64,000 nucleotides of DNA from Candidatus Dormiibacterota bacterium (GTDB taxonomy: Bacteria; Acidobacteriota; Polarisedimenticolia; Gp22-AA2): positions 124,001 to 188,000 of the forward strand of contig DASQAT010000035.1 in NCBI GenBank assembly GCA_035635555.1, in the 5' to 3' direction. The position numbers were made by a program, and so were the translations under genes. This document shows, piece by piece, positions 34,944 through 44,200 of the stretch (its first letter is position 1; every line of letters begins with the position of its first letter). Under the pieces are notes generated by a model, which searched no databases, had not been told where the DNA came from, and saw nothing but the letters and a program-made list of their open reading frames with translations.

Positions 34944-36293
34944 ATGAAGAAGTTGCTGTATGTCGCGCTCCTGGCCGTCGGCGTGATCGTCATGATCGCA
35001 CCGCCCGTCATGGCGCAGGAAGAGAAGCCGTTCACGATCCACGGCGAGGTCCGGTCCCGCGGCGAGTACCAGGCCAACGCATCGGATTTCGACAAGGGCG
35101 CCAACGACAACGCCGACTTCTGGCCCTACAGGGTCCGGATCGCGGCCGAGGGGCGCTTCGCTCACAACGTCGCTGCCTGGATCGAGTTCCAGAGCGCCGG
35201 TGAAGCCGGTGGCACCACAACGCCGGTCCGCCAGGGTAACCTCGATGTCTTCGCCGGTGAAGGAGTCGAGATGTACCAGGGGAACATCACCCTCAACCAG
35301 CTCTGGAGCAAGAACTTCAGCCTCCGGGTCGGCCGGCAGGAGATCGTGGCCGGCAACGAGCTGATGCTGGGTGACCTCGATTTCTACTCCGGCCAGTCGC
35401 ATGACGGCTTCGTGGCCAACTGGAACCTCAAGAAGGTCAGCCTGATGCTCTGGGCCACCCGCCCGGCCCAGGTTGGCTTAGATCGCCTACGCTCGAACTT
35501 CACGAGCCCGGATAGGACGTTCATCGGGGATGTCGCCGGGACGCAGAATTTCCTTGGCGGGTACGCGACCTGGACCTTCAACAAGGACCAGACCTTTGAT
35601 GTTTACCTGATGGATCTCGACACCAAGACCGCCTCCAACATCGAGACCGTCGGCGCGCGCTACGCCCACGACCTCGCCGGGAAGACCGGCTTTTTCTGGG
35701 ACGTGGAGTTTGCGAAGCAGTTCGGCAAGGCCTCTTACGCGGGCGACGTGAAGGCCGAAGGCAACGTGCTGGAAGGCTGGTTCGGCTACAACTGGCGGTC
35801 GGGCAAGAACAACCACCGCGTCTACGGCCGCCTCGAGAATGCTTCGGGCGACGACACGGGGACGACCGACAAGTTCGAGGGTTTCGTCCCGATGTTCGGT
35901 GACTTCCACAACCGGACGGGACACGGCGACTGGTTCCAGCTGGCCAACGCTCCGACCAATCTGGGCGGCGGCGGGATCGATGGCGCTGCGGGCGGCGCTG
36001 GCCTCCAGGCTTGGTCTGCTGGCTACACCGGCTACTACAGCGACAAGCACGAGTTCGGCGTGGCCTACTGGAAGTACACCCTCGACCAGAACGAGACGCT
36101 GTCCGGGAACGACGACGATGATCTCGGCAACTCGACCGACATCTGGTACGGGTACAACTACAGCAAGAACGCCACCTTCACCGTTTCCCTGTCGCAGTTG
36201 AGCCCGGGCAAAGCGTTGAAGGACATTTCAGCCACCGGGAACCTCGACGACACCGTGACGCGGCTGTACGGTCAGGTTCGCCTGCGATTCTAG
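34944..36293 (+). CDS. Outer-membrane porin-like beta-barrel, alginate-export type
   Basis: A 449-residue exported protein (signal peptide 1-24, VMAQ). The mature chain alternates aromatic and polar residues in strand-sized steps and ends in QVRLRF, the terminal-Phe signal recognised by the BAM complex. FTIHGEVRSRGEYQAN and SKNFSLRVGRQEIV resemble the alginate-export (AlgE-like) and related porin families. Substrate unknown. GAGGAGG precedes ATG 34944 and a clean terminator follows, so it is a single-gene unit. A sigma-54-like site lies far upstream. Confidence 0.78.
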   Translation: MKKLLYVALLAVGVIVMIAPPVMAQEEKPFTIHGEVRSRGEYQANASDFDKGANDNADFWPYRVRIAAEGRFAHNVAAWIEFQSAGEAGGTTTPVRQGNLDVFAGEGVEMYQGNITLNQLWSKNFSLRVGRQEIVAGNELMLGDLDFYSGQSHDGFVANWNLKKVSLMLWATRPAQVGLDRLRSNFTSPDRTFIGDVAGTQNFLGGYATWTFNKDQTFDVYLMDLDTKTASNIETVGARYAHDLAGKTGFFWDVEFAKQFGKASYAGDVKAEGNVLEGWFGYNWRSGKNNHRVYGRLENASGDDTGTTDKFEGFVPMFGDFHNRTGHGDWFQLANAPTNLGGGGIDGAAGGAGLQAWSAGYTGYYSDKHEFGVAYWKYTLDQNETLSGNDDDDLGNSTDIWYGYNYSKNATFTVSLSQLSPGKALKDISATGNLDDTVTRLYGQVRLRF

Positions 36294-36322
36294 GGCGACT
36301 CCCGATCAGCTCTACGCAATCG

Positions 36323-36354
36323 ACCCCGCGGGGGATCCTCCCCGCGGGGTTTTT
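36323..36354 (+). terminator. Intrinsic terminator after porin gene
   Basis: An 11-bp perfect stem (ACCCCGCGGGG at 36323-36333 with 36340-36350), a six-base loop and TTTTT. The convergent aroA gene ends five bases further on. Confidence 0.85.
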
Positions 36355-36358
36355 CTTT

Positions 36359-37696
36359 TCAGAAGCCCCCGGATGCCAGGCGATCGAAGAGATCCCAGAA
36401 TCCCGGGAAGGACTTCGAGACGCAGTCGGGGTCGACGATCACGACGCCCGGGACGCGAAGGCCCGCCACGGCGAACGCCATCGCCATCCGATGATCCGAG
36501 TATGTCTCGACACGCGCGCCGCGAAGGGGACACGGCTCGATCGCCAGGCCATCGGGGGCCGAAGCTGCGGAACCGCCGAGGCGCTCGATCCCGCTGACGA
36601 GGGCGGCGATCCGGTCGCTCTCCTTCAATTTAAGATGCGGCACCCCAGTGATGCGTGTCGGGCTGCCGGCGAACAGGGCGACCACGGCGAGCGTCGGGAC
36701 GATGTCCGGCATGGCGCCACAGTCGGCGTCGATCCCCCGGAGGCTTCCCGTTCCCTGGACCTCGACCCAACTATCCCCCCGCGTCACCCGGCAGCCCATA
36801 CGCTCCAGCAGCCGCACGAATTCGGCATCCCCCTGGCGCGAGCCCGGATCGAGCCGCTCGACCCGGACCCGGCCCGAGGTGACCGCCGCGGCCGCGAAGA
36901 AGTAGGAGGCTGATGAATAGTCCCCCTCGATCTCCATGTCGCAGGGACGGTACGGGCGCCCCGCGGGCACCCGGAAGAGGTTCGGCTCGGGACCGGCGGG
37001 GAAGGTCTCGACGTCGGCCCCGAATCTGCGCATCACGTCGATGGTCAGGTCGACGTAGGGGCGGGACACGAGCGGCCCTTCGATCTCAACCTGCACGCCG
37101 AGGGGGGCGGCGGGGGCGGCCAGGAGGATCGCCGACAGATACTGGCTGCTCGTGCCGCCGCGCAGGCGCGTCGTGCCGCCCTGGAGCCCCGGACCGCCGA
37201 CGCGCACGGGGGGGCATCCGTCGCCGTGCAAGGACACCGCCCCGGCTCCCAGATTGCGTAACGCCACGAGCAGGTCCTCGATCGGGCGCTGGCGCATCCG
37301 CTCGTCGCCGTCGATGACATACTCGCCGCGTCCGAGCGTCAGCATCGCGGTGAGGAAGCGCATCGCGGTGCCGGCGTTCCCGACCGACAGGCGGGCGTTT
37401 CCGGCGGGGATGGCGCCGCCCCGCCCCTCGATTTCGACTTCGGGCGCCTCCACCGGTCCAGACAGGCGCGTGGCGATTCCGACCGCGTCGAGCGCCGTGA
37501 TCAGGTGACGCGAGTCGTCGGCCAGGAGCGGATGACGAAGTCGCGATCGTCCGGCGGCCAGGGCCGCGGCGACGAGGGCCCGCTGTGTCGCGCTCTTGGA
37601 CGGCGGGGCGGGGACGCTGCCGCGCGCGATCTTGACGGTCGCGATCGGTCGATCGGATGACACCTTCGAGTCCTCCGCGGGGATTGAATCGTACAC
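36359..37696 (-). CDS. aroA: 3-phosphoshikimate 1-carboxyvinyltransferase (EPSP synthase)
   Basis: A 445-residue enzyme of normal family length, catalysing the sixth step of the shikimate pathway. PPSKSATQRALVAAAL near residue 32 binds shikimate 3-phosphate and phosphoenolpyruvate, GNAGTAMRFLTAML is the class signature, and KESDRIAAL lies near the C-terminus. It stands alone; no other aromatic genes adjoin. The sequence between residues 1 and 20 is not conserved, so a later start is possible. Confidence 0.92.
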   Translation of the reverse strand: MYDSIPAEDSKVSSDRPIATVKIARGSVPAPPSKSATQRALVAAALAAGRSRLRHPLLADDSRHLITALDAVGIATRLSGPVEAPEVEIEGRGGAIPAGNARLSVGNAGTAMRFLTAMLTLGRGEYVIDGDERMRQRPIEDLLVALRNLGAGAVSLHGDGCPPVRVGGPGLQGGTTRLRGGTSSQYLSAILLAAPAAPLGVQVEIEGPLVSRPYVDLTIDVMRRFGADVETFPAGPEPNLFRVPAGRPYRPCDMEIEGDYSSASYFFAAAAVTSGRVRVERLDPGSRQGDAEFVRLLERMGCRVTRGDSWVEVQGTGSLRGIDADCGAMPDIVPTLAVVALFAGSPTRITGVPHLKLKESDRIAALVSGIERLGGSAASAPDGLAIEPCPLRGARVETYSDHRMAMAFAVAGLRVPGVVIVDPDCVSKSFPGFWDLFDRLASGGF

Positions 37697-37710
37697 GAGA
37701 TCGCGGCCAC

Positions 37711-37739
37711 TTGACGCCGTCGCGGCACGTCTCTATCTT
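37711..37739 (+). promoter_or_regulatory. Promoter of VWA gene
   Basis: TTGACG (37711-37716), a 17-base spacer and TATCTT (37734-37739). It is divergent from aroA; the leader before GTG 37779 is about 33 bases. Confidence 0.6.
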
Positions 37740-37778
37740 CTCCTTCTCGCAGCTCGGTGATCCACTGGGAGTCGTGAC

Positions 37779-39188
37779 GTGATTCTCCGAAGAGGTCGAT
37801 TCGCCCTGGTCGCGGGCCTCGTGACGTTCGCGGCCCTCCTGATCGGTCTGGGCAGCCTTCTGATCGGGGCGCAGACGCCGGCGCGGCCGCGTACCGCCGT
37901 CAAGGAGGCGGGCCGGCACAGCGGCGACGACGGTGGGTTCTCGGTGACGCTGACGGAGCCGAGCGAGGCGTACCTGGTGGGGATCAAGAGGATCGTCATC
38001 GAGGCGCAGATCCCGCCGGGCGATTCCGTGGTCGGCGCCGACTTCTTCGTGGACGGCCGGCTGGTGGCGACCGACCGCAAGGCTCCCTACTCCACCGAAA
38101 TGGACTTCGGACAGGAGATAAGGAGGCACACGATCATCGTGACCGCCTTGACCGCCGGCGGCCGGCGCGCCAAGGTCTCCTTCATCTCGCGGGCGGCCGA
38201 CCTGGAGGGAGACGGGGCCGTGCCTCTCACGCTCGTCCCCGCCGTCGTGCGCGATGCGGGAGGCCGGCTCGTCGACGGCCTGTCCGTCGGTGATTTCGTC
38301 CTGGTCGAGAACGGCGCCCGCCAGCCGATCGTGCACTTCGACGACGACCCGGTGCCTCAGTCGATCGTGGTGACGATCCAGGCCACAGCACCCGAGGAAG
38401 CGCGGGATGCCCTGCTGCACGGCGCGGCCTCCTTCGCCGACTCGCTCCTGTCCTTCGACGCGATCGGTCTGGTCGAGGTCGGGGCGATTCTGCCGGACGA
38501 CGGCGCGGCGCGCGCGGTCGCCCTTCGTCCAGAAAAGAAGAAGAAGGACGCCTCGGCGACCCCCGAGGCCACGCCTCCGCTGGTCGCCGCGTTCTCCTTC
38601 GACCATGCCCTTTTCGAGCAGCGCCTGTCCGATCTCGACGGCCGCGCCGATCGGCCGACCGGCGCTCCGCTCGCCGTCGCGCTCCAGGAGGCCACGCGCG
38701 GCCTGCAGACCCGACCGCGCGGGCGCGTCCTCCTCCTGCTCCTCTCGGGTCCGGGACCTCGGGTGGCGGAGGCCGCCCTGTTCCCCCGGCCCGACCCGAC
38801 CCCCACCCCCTCGACCCACGTCGCGCGGGAGGAACCGGATCATGCCGCGGACCAGGATCTCCCCGCCGCCCTCGACGCCATCAAGCGATCGGGGGCGACC
38901 CTGCACGTGGTGGTCTACGGCGGGGTGGAGAGCGCTCCCTTTCCGCAGATCAAGAAGACGGCCGAGGAGACCGGTGGCGAGTTCCTGGTGACGGCGAGCG
39001 CCGAGGCGGTCGACGCCGCCTGCCGCCGCATCGCCGAGTCGCTCCTGCATCAGTATCTCGTCAGCTTCGCGCCCGCCTCCCCCGAGCACGAAGGGTGGCG
39101 GACGATCGAGCTGCGCCTGCGCCGGGCCGGCCTCGCCGTGCAGGCACGCAGGAGCTACTTCGCTTCGCAGCCTCTGAAGCGGCCGTGA
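37779..39188 (+). CDS. VWFA-related protein of the Acidobacterial type
   Basis: A 469-residue exported protein (signal anchor about residues 8-31). Residues about 45-130 form an Ig-like beta domain. The remainder follows the VWFA-related layout common in Acidobacteriota: VPLTLVPAVVRDAGGRLVDG, LSVGDFVLVENGARQPI, and a von Willebrand A-like fold after it. The metal site DxSxS, expected after the first VWA strand, is absent (the strand reads SIVVTIQATAPEE), so metal-dependent binding is doubtful. The end ARRSYFASQPL matches the family's tail. It overlaps the next gene by four bases. Confidence 0.7.
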   Translation: MILRRGRFALVAGLVTFAALLIGLGSLLIGAQTPARPRTAVKEAGRHSGDDGGFSVTLTEPSEAYLVGIKRIVIEAQIPPGDSVVGADFFVDGRLVATDRKAPYSTEMDFGQEIRRHTIIVTALTAGGRRAKVSFISRAADLEGDGAVPLTLVPAVVRDAGGRLVDGLSVGDFVLVENGARQPIVHFDDDPVPQSIVVTIQATAPEEARDALLHGAASFADSLLSFDAIGLVEVGAILPDDGAARAVALRPEKKKKDASATPEATPPLVAAFSFDHALFEQRLSDLDGRADRPTGAPLAVALQEATRGLQTRPRGRVLLLLLSGPGPRVAEAALFPRPDPTPTPSTHVAREEPDHAADQDLPAALDAIKRSGATLHVVVYGGVESAPFPQIKKTAEETGGEFLVTASAEAVDAACRRIAESLLHQYLVSFAPASPEHEGWRTIELRLRRAGLAVQARRSYFASQPLKRP

Positions 39189-39793
39189 CGACGGCCCCGG
39201 CCACCACCCTGCCGGCGAGGAGCGTCCCCTCCTGGCCCGCTCTCTCTCTTCTCGCGTTGCTCGGCTTCTGGACCCTGCGTCTCGTCGCCGTGCCGGGGCG
39301 CGGCTGCTTTCTCGATCTGGTCAACCTGGCCTTCCACGAGGCCGGCCATCTTTTCCTGACGCCGTTCGGATCGACGGTGCATTACCTGGGAGGCACACTC
39401 GGCCAGCTCGCGGTCCCGGCGCTGCTCGCGGCGTACTTCCTTCTCTTCGGCCAGGCCTCCCCGCTGGGAGCCGCCGTGTGCGCCTGGTGGCTCGGAGAGA
39501 ACCTGGTGAACATCTCGGTCTACATGGCCGACGCGCGCGACCTCGCCCTGCCGCTCGTCGGCGGCGGCGACCACGACTGGAACGAGCTGTTCTACCGGTT
39601 CGGCCTGCTCGGGGAGACCAGCGTGCGGGTCGTCTCCACCGGCACTCTGTGTGCGGGGATCGTGCTGATGCTGCTCGGTCTCGGCTGGGTGACGTTTTTC
39701 GCGCTCCCCTCCAGGACCAGGGAGGCCCTCACCGCCGCCGTCGAGGCGCAGGCGCCGGCGCTGCTGTTTCTTCTGAAGGACTCGAGAGACTAG
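39185..39793 (+). CDS. Integral membrane protein with HEAGH motif
   Basis: A 202-residue protein with about five hydrophobic segments. NLAFHEAGHLFL near residue 56 lies at the start of a membrane segment, as the HExxH zinc site does in M50 (site-2-protease-like) membrane peptidases. The second metal ligand motif (NPDG/LDG type) is not seen. It may be a peptidase relative or a membrane protein with a bound metal. GTG 39185 overlaps the VWA stop (GTGA), so the two are coupled. Confidence 0.65.
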   Translation: MTTAPATTLPARSVPSWPALSLLALLGFWTLRLVAVPGRGCFLDLVNLAFHEAGHLFLTPFGSTVHYLGGTLGQLAVPALLAAYFLLFGQASPLGAAVCAWWLGENLVNISVYMADARDLALPLVGGGDHDWNELFYRFGLLGETSVRVVSTGTLCAGIVLMLLGLGWVTFFALPSRTREALTAAVEAQAPALLFLLKDSRD

Positions 39794-39794
39794 G

Positions 39795-39986
39795 TCAGGC
39801 GGGACTGCTGTTCGAGGCGTCGCCGTTTCGCGGGGCCCGCTTCACGTTGGCCGGCGTCTCCTCCGTCTCCCGGGACTGCCAGTTGATCGCCCGGCACTCC
39901 GCCAGAAGCTCGCAGCGGACGCACTCCTTCATCTTCTTAAGGCTGGCGATGACCGTTCCGAAACAGTCCTTCGTGATCCTCGACAT
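39795..39986 (-). CDS. Small Cys-cluster protein, 63 residues
   Basis: A 63-residue protein. CFGTV near residue 8 and KECVRCELLAEC at about 18-29 give four cysteines spaced C-(n)-C-x2-C-x6-C, as in small zinc or iron-sulfur proteins; the tail is hydrophilic. On the minus strand TTGACA (40022-40017) with TAGATT (40000-39995) makes a promoter whose start falls one or two bases before ATG 39986, so the mRNA would be leaderless. Function unknown. The stop abuts the convergent membrane-protein gene. Confidence 0.55.
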   Translation of the reverse strand: MSRITKDCFGTVIASLKKMKECVRCELLAECRAINWQSRETEETPANVKRAPRNGDASNSSPA

Positions 39987-40034
39987 CCCTGCATAATCTA
40001 TTGACTCCCCTCGGGTTGTCAACCTGCACGCGCA

Positions 40035-40063
40035 TTGAAAATGCCCCTTTCATGTTCTATACT
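40035..40063 (+). promoter_or_regulatory. Promoter of TPR/propeller operon
   Basis: TTGAAA (40035-40040), a 17-base spacer and TATACT (40058-40063). The start near 40070 precedes ATG 40140 by about 70 bases. Confidence 0.7.
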
Positions 40064-40139
40064 CCGCCGGTCTTTCCCCCTCCCGATCGCACGGTCCGAC
40101 CCGGGCCGGCAGTCCGGACGGAAGGCCCGGTGCCCGAGC

Positions 40140-40592
40140 ATGCGAATCAAGGCCCTGCGACTTGCCTGCATCATCCTTATCGCATCGGTCTTTCCGGGGG
40201 CCGCCCGGCGTGATAATTTCAAGCAAGAGATGCGCTTCGGCGCCGAAGCGGCGCAGCGGGGATTGTGGCGTGAGGCGGCGTTTCGCTGGGAGAAGATTCT
40301 CAAGACCGATCCCGACAACGCCCGCGCGCACAACAACCTGGCCGTGGCCTCGGAGAGTCTCGGCCAGTTCGACAAGGCCCGCAAGGAATACGAGCAAGCC
40401 CGCCGCCTCGCCCCCGACAGCAAGGAGATCCGCAACAATTATGAATCGTTCCAGGAGCTCTGCCGGACCATCAAGACGTGCGGCGGCGAGGCGGCCACCC
40501 CGTCACCGGGCCCCGGGGACGCGGGCACCGCTCCGCTGCCGGCCCCCGAGGGTGGAACTCCCCTCCCCTCACCCTCCCCCGGCGGTGTCTAG
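40140..40592 (+). CDS. Exported TPR protein, first gene of operon
   Basis: A 150-residue protein with a signal peptide (about 1-21). Residues 28-100 contain two tetratricopeptide repeats (AAFRWEKILKTDPDNARAHN, AVASESLGQFDKARKEYEQA). A Pro/Gly-rich tail follows. It overlaps the following GTG by eight bases. ATG 40140 was chosen because an upstream in-frame ATG (40035) lies in the promoter. Confidence 0.72.
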   Translation: MRIKALRLACIILIASVFPGAARRDNFKQEMRFGAEAAQRGLWREAAFRWEKILKTDPDNARAHNNLAVASESLGQFDKARKEYEQARRLAPDSKEIRNNYESFQELCRTIKTCGGEAATPSPGPGDAGTAPLPAPEGGTPLPSPSPGGV

Positions 40593-41277
40593 AAGAGCGG
40601 GTCGGGGCGTCACCGCCGCGGCGCTCGCGGTCCTGTCGCTGGCCGCGCCGGCGGCGGCGTGGGCCGGCGACGTCGCCAAGGTCACGATCACGGCACCGAT
40701 GCCGGCGCGACTCGACATGACCGGCCTGCGGAAGATCCTGGTCACGAGCTTTCTGGTGGACAAGGAGATCTCCGGCGTCGATCTCAACAAGGAGATCGTG
40801 GGGTTGTTGCGCAAGGAGCTGCGCAAGAAGACCAACCTCGACATCCTGGATGTGGAGCCGCCCCCTCTGCCGGAGCAGCCGCTGAAGGACCTGCTGGCGA
40901 ACAGCGGTTTCTGGCGCCGGCTGGGCGAGACCCACGGCGCGGACCTGATCATCTCCGGGAAGGCGTCGTACGAATCGGCCGACCGGTCGGGATTCGTCAC
41001 GCAGGACGAGATCTCGCCGGTGACGGGGCAGCGCGTGCGCCGCACGCGTTACGTCGAGCGCGAAGGGTACACGCTCGGTCTCAACCTCTTCTTCATGGAC
41101 GGGTCGACGGGCCGGCTCCTGTACGAAGACCAGTTCACCGGCGAGAACACCCTGCCCGGGCACGGCACCGATCGCCTGACCGTCCTGTACACTCTGTTCG
41201 AGCAGTTCGAGGACGACGTGCTGGGAATCGTGATGCCCAAGCCCAGAACGGCGCAGCGATACATCTTCACAGAGTAG
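40585..41277 (+). CDS. Exported protein of unknown function
   Basis: A 230-residue protein with a signal peptide (about 1-28, AAAWA). The mature domain alternates helices and strands (ITAPMPARLDMTGLRKILVTSF, ADLIISGKASYESA, GYTLGLNLFFMDGSTGRLLYE), reminiscent of periplasmic CsgG/LpoB-like or DUF domains that assess a lipoprotein partner, but I cannot name it. GTG 40585 overlaps the previous gene; seven bases separate its stop from the next start. Confidence 0.6.
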   Translation: MSRRAGRGVTAAALAVLSLAAPAAAWAGDVAKVTITAPMPARLDMTGLRKILVTSFLVDKEISGVDLNKEIVGLLRKELRKKTNLDILDVEPPPLPEQPLKDLLANSGFWRRLGETHGADLIISGKASYESADRSGFVTQDEISPVTGQRVRRTRYVEREGYTLGLNLFFMDGSTGRLLYEDQFTGENTLPGHGTDRLTVLYTLFEQFEDDVLGIVMPKPRTAQRYIFTE

Positions 41278-41284
41278 GAGCCCC

Positions 41285-44200
41285 TTGAAACGCCTCCGAG
41301 TGGGCGCCTGTTGCGCGCTTTTCGCCGCGGCCCTCCTGAGCCCGGGCAGCGTTTTTCCGTTCGGGAAGAACAAGATCGCCTACCAGAATTTCGACTGGCA
41401 TCTCTACAAGTCGCCGCACTTCGACGTGTACTACTATCCGGAGGAGGAATCGCTTCTCCAGGAGGTCGTCTCCGACGCCGAGAGCCAGTACATGCGGCTG
41501 TCGCAGATCCTGGACCACGAGATCAAGTTCCGGATCCCGCTCATCTACTACAAGACGCACGCCGAGTTCGAGCAGACCAACGTCGTCCTCGAGTTCCTGC
41601 CCGAGTTCGTGGGCGCCTTCGCCGAGCCGATCGAGAACCGCATGGTCCTGCCGATGGATGCGCCGCCGGACAAGAAGTATTCGCTCATCGGCCACGAGCT
41701 GACGCACGTCTTCGAGTTCAGCATCCTGTACCAGGAGTCGCTGTCGCGCGCCTTCCGCTCGAACGTCCCCGGCTGGATCATGGAGGGCCTGGCCAGCCAC
41801 CTCGGCCACGACGAGGACAACTTCGACCGGATGATCATCCGCGACGCCGTGGTGAACGGGCTGATCCCGCCGATCCACCGCGTGCAGGGCGTGAACTTCA
41901 TCATCTACCGGTACGGCCAGGCGGCGTTCGACTTCATCGAGGAGAAGTACGGGTCCGAAGGGATCCGCAATTTCCTCTGGGAGTACCGCAAGAGCCTCCT
42001 CGCCAACAACGTCGCCAAGCCGCTCAAGGACGCCTTCGGGCTGGAGGCCGACGAGTTCGACAGGCAGTTCAAGAAGTTCCTCCAGAAGAAGTACCTGCCG
42101 GCGCTTCTGGACAAGAAGGAGGCGGAGGACTACGGCAAGGAGATCGCGCCCAAGAGGAAGACCGACTATGAGCGGGAGTACGTCACGTTCTCGCCCGCGC
42201 TGTCCCCCTCGGGCGAGCTGATCGCGGCGCTCACCACGCGCTACGAGGACCTCGATGTCGTGATCATCTCCGCCAAGGACGGGAAGGTGTTCCGCAACCT
42301 CACGAAGGGGTTCACCAACAAGTTCGAGTACCCGGTCTACGGCGCCTTCCAGGGGAAGAAGGACCTGACCTGGTCCCCCGAGGGGGACAAGGTGGCCTTC
42401 TTCGCCCGTCGCGAGAACGAGCGCGCGCTCCTGATCTACGACGCCGTGCGCGGCAATCTCGATCGGATGATCAGCATCCCCGGCGTGGACGACGAGCTGT
42501 CCCCCGCCTGGAGCCCCGACGGCAAGAGGGTCGCCTTCGAAGGGAACAAGGGGGGGCAGGTCGACCTGTTCACCTACGACCTCGACAGCGGCGAGATCAA
42601 GAACGTGACCCAGGACGAGTTCTACGACGGCAATCCCGCCTGGTCGCCGGACGGCCAGCAGATCCTCTACAACCGGCGGATCAACGCGACCGAGAAGATT
42701 TTCATGGTGGACGCCAACGACCCGTCCCGCAAGATCCAGCTCACCTTCGGCGACAGCCTCGATCTCCAGCCGTCCTTCTCGCGGGACGCCAAGAAGGTCT
42801 TGTACACGTCGGACTCGAACGGCGGCATCTTCAATCTGTGCTCGTTGAGTCTCGACAACGGGGAGATCCGGCGCTACACCGACGTGGTGGGAGGTGTATT
42901 CACCCCGCTCGAGCTGCCGGACGAGGACGGCAAGTCCTCGCTGGCCTACACCTACTACGGCGGCGGACTGTTCCGCCTGTTCCGCATGACCCCGGGTGAG
43001 CCCGAGGCGATCATCCGCCCGGCGGACCAGGCGCGCGAGCCGGCGGAGATCCTGCCGTTCCAGCCCCCCCTGCGGCTCACGCTCGACGACGTCAAGAAGA
43101 CGAAATACGCGACGCGCCGGTACCATGTCGAGAGCGCGCCGTCGGTCCTGGTGGGCGTCGCCAACGACGGCACGGTCCTGAGCAACGCCCAGATCCTGCT
43201 CTCCGACCTCCTGGGCGACCACCGGCAGTTCTTCGACTTCCAATCGGTCTCGACCTTCTCGAACTTCAACTACGCCTACCTGAACCTGAAGCACCGCTGG
43301 AACTGGGCCGCCACCGCCACCGATTTCCGGGACTTCTACGTTGTGAATTCCGCGGCCGGTCAGACGTTCCGGACGCGCCAGTTCAGCCGTTTCACCGGCG
43401 CCAGCTTCGAGCTCAGCTACCCGTTCAACCGCTACTACCGCATCGGCACTTCGGCCGGCTATTACGAGCGGAGCATCGACCGGCCTCTGGGTGTCAATAT
43501 CAACACCGGCTTCACCGAGTTCGCCCAGCTCTCGGAGAAGTTTCCTCTCGTGTCATGGAGCATCGACGGGGACACGACCCGCTTCAAGGAGTTCGGCCCC
43601 TACCACGGGCAGCGCTTCCAGCTGCGGCAGGACTGGGCCCCGACGCTGAACGCGGGGGGTGACACGTCGCTGTTCCGGAGCGGCCCGTTCGTGAACTCGA
43701 CCCTCGATTACCGGCTGTACCGGCGCGCGACATCGCGCTCGCTCCTGGCCCTGCGCCTCGTGGGGATCGTCGGCAACGGCCGGGGCTACAACGTCTACTC
43801 GGTGGGCGGATTGAACCAGCTGCGCGGCTACAACTACCGCGAATTCTTCGGCAGCCGCGTATCGTTCATGAATCTCGAATTCCGCTTCCCGCTCGTGGAC
43901 GCGCTCGCCTTCCCGTTCGGAGTCATCCGCGATCTCCGGGGCTTCCTGTTCTTCGATGTCGCGTCCGCCTGGTTCGGCAGCGGTCAGCTCGGGGGAACGG
44001 GCCAGACCTTCTTTCACTCCACTCTCGGCTCCGAGGTGACCGACCCTACCTTCTCGTATTTCGTCCAGGGTCCGAACACTCCGGGCCAGGGCCTGCTCCG
44101 CCGGTTCGATTTCTGGGACTCGAAGAACGGCAAGCTGGGGGACGGCCGCGCCGCCTACGGCTTCGGATGGGGTTTCTACCTCGGACCGTTCGAGTTCACC

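Noticed and set aside
34760-35203. A plus-strand frame starting near the ribosome-binding-like sequence before the porin
   Set aside because: Its start lies before the AGGAGGT-like motif and most of it overlaps the porin signal peptide in another frame; composition is of shadow type.
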